DNA of 64,000 nucleotides, from positions 62,001 through 126,000 of the forward strand of contig MU119275.1 in assembly GCA_014904845.1 (NCBI GenBank), given 5' to 3'. The position numbers were made by a program, and so were the translations under genes. Shown in pieces: positions 58,619-64,000 of the stretch. This DNA comes from Acephala macrosclerotiorum. Lineage: Eukaryota > Ascomycota > Leotiomycetes > Helotiales > Mollisiaceae. Each line of letters begins with the position of its first letter. Positions within the stretch are counted from its first letter, which is position 1. The notes below the pieces were generated by a model. The model searched no databases. It worked only from the letters and a program-made list of their open reading frames with translations, and was not told the origin of the DNA.

Positions 58619-61600
58619 ATGTGTGTTCGATATAGAGAATGGTGGCATTCCAGGGCAACCTAGGGGGTGGGTGGGGTGGGGTGGTATGATGAACCCACGT
58701 TAGGCAACGGCGTCATTGGATGTTCTACTATGGAGGGGGTGGAGGATGGTGTTCAGGACTAGGGAACAGTGCCGGTTCGAATGCACTTTGGGGATTTCAC
58801 TTCATGGATTGAAAGCTGGCGCAGGAAAGGAAATGGTTGGTTTGTAGGTACTCGGTCCATGTATTATGATTTTATTTTCCAGTCCATGATAACATTTTGA
58901 CTTTTTCGTCTTATCAGCCAGATCGTGTGGCAGTACACGATGTAACTGACAAGGGGCCCTTCCGATCAAGGCTCGCCCGGCCGGCTTGATGCGCTGAGGC
59001 CGTTTTGTGTCCCCGAATAGAAGTTCAACTCGGAATCTTCCTCGATGAACGGGTACACGCATTGGTAACCGAGGATCGAGAACCAAGATACACAACAAGC
59101 TGCAAGCTGTCTGCTTGTTTGCGCTGAGGTTACGTCGAACCCGAGAACAGGGTAAGTATACCAATTGCTAAAGTATAACGTGGTTCTCAAGCACATTGTT
59201 GGAGAGCAGAAGGCCTTTCTGTTGACTTCCTACTTCGTATTATGCAGACACTTATCAACACTAGCACGTGCCGCAAGTTACGCATGTGTCGAGTAGCCAT
59301 TAAACCTAGTATATATGCTCGAGCAAATCAACAGGAAACAGAATCGAAAAGCAAAGAGAGAAGTTAAAAATGCAAACCTGAAACAATCTATTAGATACCT
59401 CCGGCGTACATTTCTATCAGCCAATGCCTACTTGCTTGACTCGCAAACAATGTCTACAACGGGCTTCCACCGACGTCGCCAAGTGAGGAGACCTGCAAGT
59501 TGAAGCTGGGGGTTACACGAGCTCGCGACCAACGACCACATACTCGGGATCTCACCTCTTTGAATCCCGGTCGGCTTCCACCACCTACACAGCACCCTGT
59601 GCCGCTGTCAGGGAACTGACTCTTCTTTTATTTTCTTTTGAACTTCCTCTCCCGAATACTTCACGGATATTCCACTCCTCGCGCTTCGGTTCTATTCGAT
59701 ATTTCGGGACCTCGCCCTTCTTAATTCGGGGCATGCTGGTACTGCGAAATCTCTTCATATCGCATGAGAGAGATTACGTGCTTCGGACGCGGAGGCCAAA
59801 GTCCATTATGAATGGGGATCGAAAAATTTGAAATGGCCAGGAAGAGCCGCCGAAAAAGGCTCTCTATCAGTGGAGTAGCTAGAGGAAATGCGCTCTGGGG
59901 ACAACCTTCTTGTCTGGGTGCCATAGCTAGTGGAATACTTGTGATTCGGCATGGAATAGAGCACATATTCATGCGTGAGATTCGGTGAGGAAGTTACCAG
60001 GTTCTGGGGTAAGCTGTGGCGCGCCAGAAGCACATCTTTGTCCTATCTCGCTTGAGACCCTCGTAGAGATGCGGAATGTGACAGGTCTCATTTCACCAAG
60101 ATACTCTCTACAAGCCATAATAAATGTTAATGAGCACAGGCCAGTATTTAACTAGATATAGCAAAGTACCGTGAATCGTGGAGAGATGATTGGTCTCACT
60201 ACCCCTTGGTAACACGGCCACAATCACCTCACGATTAACATTTAAAACAACCTGTAGGTAGTACACGTTGGCTGGATGACTAACAGGTGGTAGATATGAG
60301 TACCCGGATCTTGGTAGCGATCAGCCTTACAGCTGTTGAGAAGAGAACTGTTTTGGGGAAAAACTAGCGAGAAAGTAAGCAGATGAGATTGCTAGTATGA
60401 ACTTGAACAAATTTTTGACGCGCGCTGCCAACATGAGATGCAGAGATGCACGATACCTGGCTGTCACGGTTACACGACTTGGTGCGCATTTCTGCGCAGG
60501 ACAAGCTGTCGAATTGGTGGGGTTTGGCCGGTTAAATGTAACGCGCATTTTATCCAAGGTGTGGGTGAGGTGCGTTGTGGCTTAACCACCTCATGCTCGC
60601 CAACCTTGACTCCATCACATAAAAATCTTCAACTTGGGCAGCAACTCACCTCTGCTATTCTGCCCTTCTAATATTCCGGTCTAGACATTTATTTGTGAAT
60701 TACCTTGGGAGCTTGCATGTACGAAGTCCCCTTTTTTCTAGGATGGGTGCCAAATTTCCGTCAAACGTGTTTGATCACCAGTGTCGTGATTCTAGAAGCA
60801 TTATACTATGCTTTTTGGATTGGATGAACTGGTCAACCATTTTTGCATTGGTTAGGGCCAGCAAGCATCACGCATCGCTGCCAAGCATTCCAATCAACGT
60901 GCATTGTGATATGCATTGCTTCGTGGTTGTGGATAACTTGTCACGAATGATATACTCGATTTCATATTGACTCGATCCGCATTCTGTTATGATTATTCGA
61001 GAAGACTCCTCCTGCCAACTCTTCTCCAGTAATAATTCTTGTGTTCTTACCGTAAGGTCAAGAATTCCCGAGTTATGGTTGCTTGTGTTGGCAGCCAGGG
61101 GTTCTGGGCCGACACCGAGGCGGGTCGCATTACCGCGTCGAGGAACACGTTATTCCTCTCGCCATGAAAGCAAACGAGGCAGTTTCAAGACTTTTAAAGT
61201 TTGCTAAGACCGCAATGCATTCCAGGTTTGATCTTAGTCCCAAGGCGGGGTCGGGTTGTCTTCGCAATGAAGTCTCCGCAAAGAACTTTGCCAACAAGAT
61301 TTGGAGATGGGTACAGAGTTCCAGCCTCTCGAGGAGAATAATGGAACCAAGGGCAAGGATATCGGCACTCCTGCTTCATATCCCTCTTTGCCGTCGATAT
61401 CAGCTCTCGAAACATGGCCACTCGGCAAGGGCTTTCATCTCGTCTCCGAACCTCATCACCAGAGACTGGACGGGTGGATCATCATCGAGGTCTGGCGATT
61501 GGAATGGTAGGAGCAGCATCATTTCGTTGCTGATTACGCTGCGGATACCCGAGAAAAGCGCACCAACAGAGAGGTAGGAAAGTGCTCTCATGATCGATCC

Positions 61601-64000
61601 CATCTATCGATCGAGCGAGTTATCGTGAAGGTTTTCTTCATTTGCTCGGACATTCTTTGCCGTGAGTCACTGCCATCCAATGCTTTCAGGTTATTTCCAA
61701 CTTGGAAGGAATTGCTGGGTATGGTATGGTGCCTATCCAGCACATGTCAGCCCGTGGCAACGGTGCAGGTAGGTTGGTTTCCTCTCTTGAGGCGGTATGT
61801 TTGTTTTCTGGCCTCCATCAGGCTTCAGGCTCCAGACTCTTTGCCAAATGCACTGTAACCACCGATCGTCGATGACATTTCAAGCCAGAATCGCAGCATA
61901 TTGAAGTGGGATGTTGCAGTAAGAGGATGGGCCATCATTCTCCAGTTCTTGGCTTCTCGGTGAATGGTGATGTGGATGATCACCAGAGCTCTCCCTCCCA
62001 GAGACAAGGAAGTGAGTGGCCATGGAGGAGGTTCCCCTCCCCATCCTAACCTGGTATTCCTCCCTCGTAATCGTTTCGCAGGACTTGGTTCGACTATAGA
62101 GAGCAGAACCGTAGAGCTTGATGCGAGCTTCAGGACCGCCGGACTCGAACGTCCGCATTGGCTACGGGGCTTTGGATACCCCCCTACTCTATCTAACTTC
62201 AACAGTGGACTGGCATTGCATATGATATGTGCTCCGTGATATACCAAAGTGGCATTCTAGATAATGCCTCTTCAACTATTTTCACCGGTTCAGCAGCCAG
62301 TTGGACTAACACCAATGAAGAAGTAACACGAAAAGAAAAATACAGTATTACAGCAACTTGAACCGGATTAGTTTGGCTAGAGCTGGCCAGAGCAGACCAG
62401 AGCAACGCAGAGACGAAAGTAAACTTTTTCAGACAGTTACTAACACGCCAACAGATCATGACGAGGCCCTCTCAGCAACCTCTCCCACGCGTCGCACAAC
62501 CACTTCCTCAAGGTTCGAACTAACAAGTACTGTACCGACGTGCCCGCACCACGCTCTCAGACAGACGCATGGCTACGCTGTCTCACCAAAAACATCCACA
62601 AGCAAGACCTTCACGATACACAACATTGATTAATAGCACAAGGCTTGGAACATCGTCAAGTTCAAACAGCAAGGACAGGCCTATCTCCTGCACGGCATCT
62701 CCCTCGTCCCTCAAACAGAACCGACCATCAGTCACAACCGTTCAGCCTCCGAGCTGCCTCCGCGGAGACCTTGACGTACAATCTTACGCACGAAATCCCT
62801 CCTTTTCTCCGAACCCCTAACTGCCGTTACCGTACCTGACATGCCGTTCGGCACCTCAAACATCCAAGTTCGGGTCCAATATTATATGGAAAGGATATAT
62901 AATCGCGTGTCTTGTCCCATGTACCTTGCAACATCTCAGACCTCGTCAATACCGCCGAATAACCAAGCACGGAACCACATCCTTCTTCTTCGAATGGACT
63001 TCAACCTCCATCAAGACTCGGCTTCGGCTTCGATAGGCTATATGGATTTGGAGCCGACGACTGTATTGCCCTAATCGAAAGTATAAAGTATCTGCCGGGG
63101 ATCTGCAACATCGGTCCGGTCCATATCACAAGCAGAAAAACCTTAATCTAGCACTATTGCCTCTCGTCTCCTCTCCTCCCCAACCTCCCTTTCGACGACC
63201 CCACCGAACCCGTTTCAGCACCTACGAAGTACCTCCACCTCGAACCTGCGGGCGCACAAATCCCGTTCTATACCAGTCCCAAACCCTTCGTCCCGTCCCG
63301 CCAACAATATTATAACACTCGCGATATACTATAATATATCCCACCCAAGCTCCGTTATTGGGCAGAAAGTACGAGCCGCTGAGAAAATACATGGTTAGCG
63401 GTCCGATTAGAACTTTATAAAGGATCATGCGGGACTTGTGCAAGAGCCGAATTGGTGAAGGCGAGATGGAAAGTAAAAGGAAGAGAGCTTTCGCGGATAG
63501 CGGATGGGTTGGTGTGTGTGAGGTGAGACTAGTGTTGCGCTCGGAAGAAGCTTGGATGTATTGGGATATCATATCGCGCTGAACGGAATGCAGGAGCGTG
63601 AATTAACACGGAACGAAACGGAACAACCAGTAAAGCTGCCATCGAAGTTGGAGGAAGAAACAAGCTGCAAGGCACGAACATTGTGCACGGAATAGGAGGG
63701 GCTTTGCGAACTGGACCTCGGAGAAACACGAGCGGCAGCAATACTTCAACAAACAACTGCCTTACTGCAAAAGGTATTATTGAGGAGCGCGTCTATACAC
63801 AGCTCTGCGAACATAAAGGTCGTACGTCATACTTAAAAGGTTTATCCCACAATGTATCCCATTCTCCAAGGCCATGCAATGCCATGCGGCCATCCCTAGA
63901 AGCAAGAATTGACTTGGCACTTGTCGACCCTGAGAAGAAAGACAACACCAATGCCAATGCCCCATTCGCCGAGAATGCTGAATTTAACTAGAACAAAATC
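58619..64000. other. 5.4-kb stretch to the window end without a supported gene
   Basis: Short frames only. A G-rich run at 58663-58681 lies just after the small gene. Around 62130-62160 the minus strand has a GTTCGAGTCCG that resembles a tRNA T-arm, but no matching acceptor and anticodon arms were found. A minus frame at 63222-63572 (116 codons) has hydrophobic patches but no motif. Confidence 0.4.
58663..58681 (+). other. Potential G-quadruplex in the 3' region of the small Cys-rich gene
   Basis: Four G runs of 5, 3, 4 and 4 separated by single T residues, beginning about 45 bases after the stop codon on the coding strand, so it would be in the mRNA 3' UTR. Such one-base loops make very stable quadruplexes in general. 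Confidence 0.5.

Noticed and set aside
62125..62200. Possible minus-strand tRNA because of a GTTCGAGTCCG T-loop-like sequence
   Set aside because: No complementary acceptor stem, D-arm or anticodon arm can be placed at the required distances.
1..64000. Genome-wide TAG recoding, suggested by two genes with open frames past a TAG
   Set aside because: Cdc24 ends with TAG right after a complete PB1 domain and the 70-residue gene also ends with TAG, so TAG is a real stop here.

Overview
The window looks like nuclear DNA of a filamentous ascomycete (Pezizomycotina; a leotiomycete is my best guess, by inference only). The evidence is short 46-190 bp GT-AG introns, a Zn2Cys6 regulator, HET and 2EXR domain remnants, a Cdc24-type Rho GEF with a PB1 tail, and AT-rich blocks and transition-biased repeats of the kind left by repeat-induced point mutation (RIP). 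No rRNA, convincing tRNA or CRISPR array was found.

Left block (1-17.8 kb): a partial allantoinase (minus), a ferroportin-type metal exporter (plus), and a fused MOCS1/CnxABC-type molybdenum cofactor gene (plus). These are followed by four minus-strand genes: a Ser/Thr-rich secreted protein with Kex2 sites, and three tandem paralogues (here copies A, B and C) of a family I do not recognise. The paralogues share a C-terminal winged-helix/forkhead-like region; A and C also share an N-terminal Cys cluster and an intron of the same phase.

Middle block (17.8-41.7 kb): an accessory region. It holds two solo LTRs with perfect 5-bp target duplications, an AT-rich island, two diverging tandem duplications, a Zn2Cys6 regulator divergent from a secreted tyrosinase, and broken genes (two 2EXR proteins, a GH3 beta-glucosidase with five frameshifts, a HET-domain protein). 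An intact type II membrane, glycosyltransferase-like gene and a second AT-rich stretch with a 12-bp inverted repeat lie near its right edge.

Right block (41.7-53.2 kb): conserved housekeeping genes: an FWD-1/beta-TrCP type F-box WD40 protein head-to-head with Cdc24, then the mitoribosomal CHCH protein Mrp10/mS37 head-to-head with a 1011-residue basic protein carrying two KEN boxes. From 53.2 kb to the end only one small three-exon Cys-rich gene (58.3 kb) can be supported.

Most notable points: (1) the MOCS1 intron begins so that the unspliced mRNA reads Gly-Gly-stop, which is the C-terminus active MoaA/MOCS1A needs, so splicing could switch between a MOCS1A form and the A-B fusion; (2) the tandem three-gene winged-helix-like family, one copy of which has a TAG exactly where its paralogue has Trp; (3) the datable LTR and RIP layers of the accessory region.
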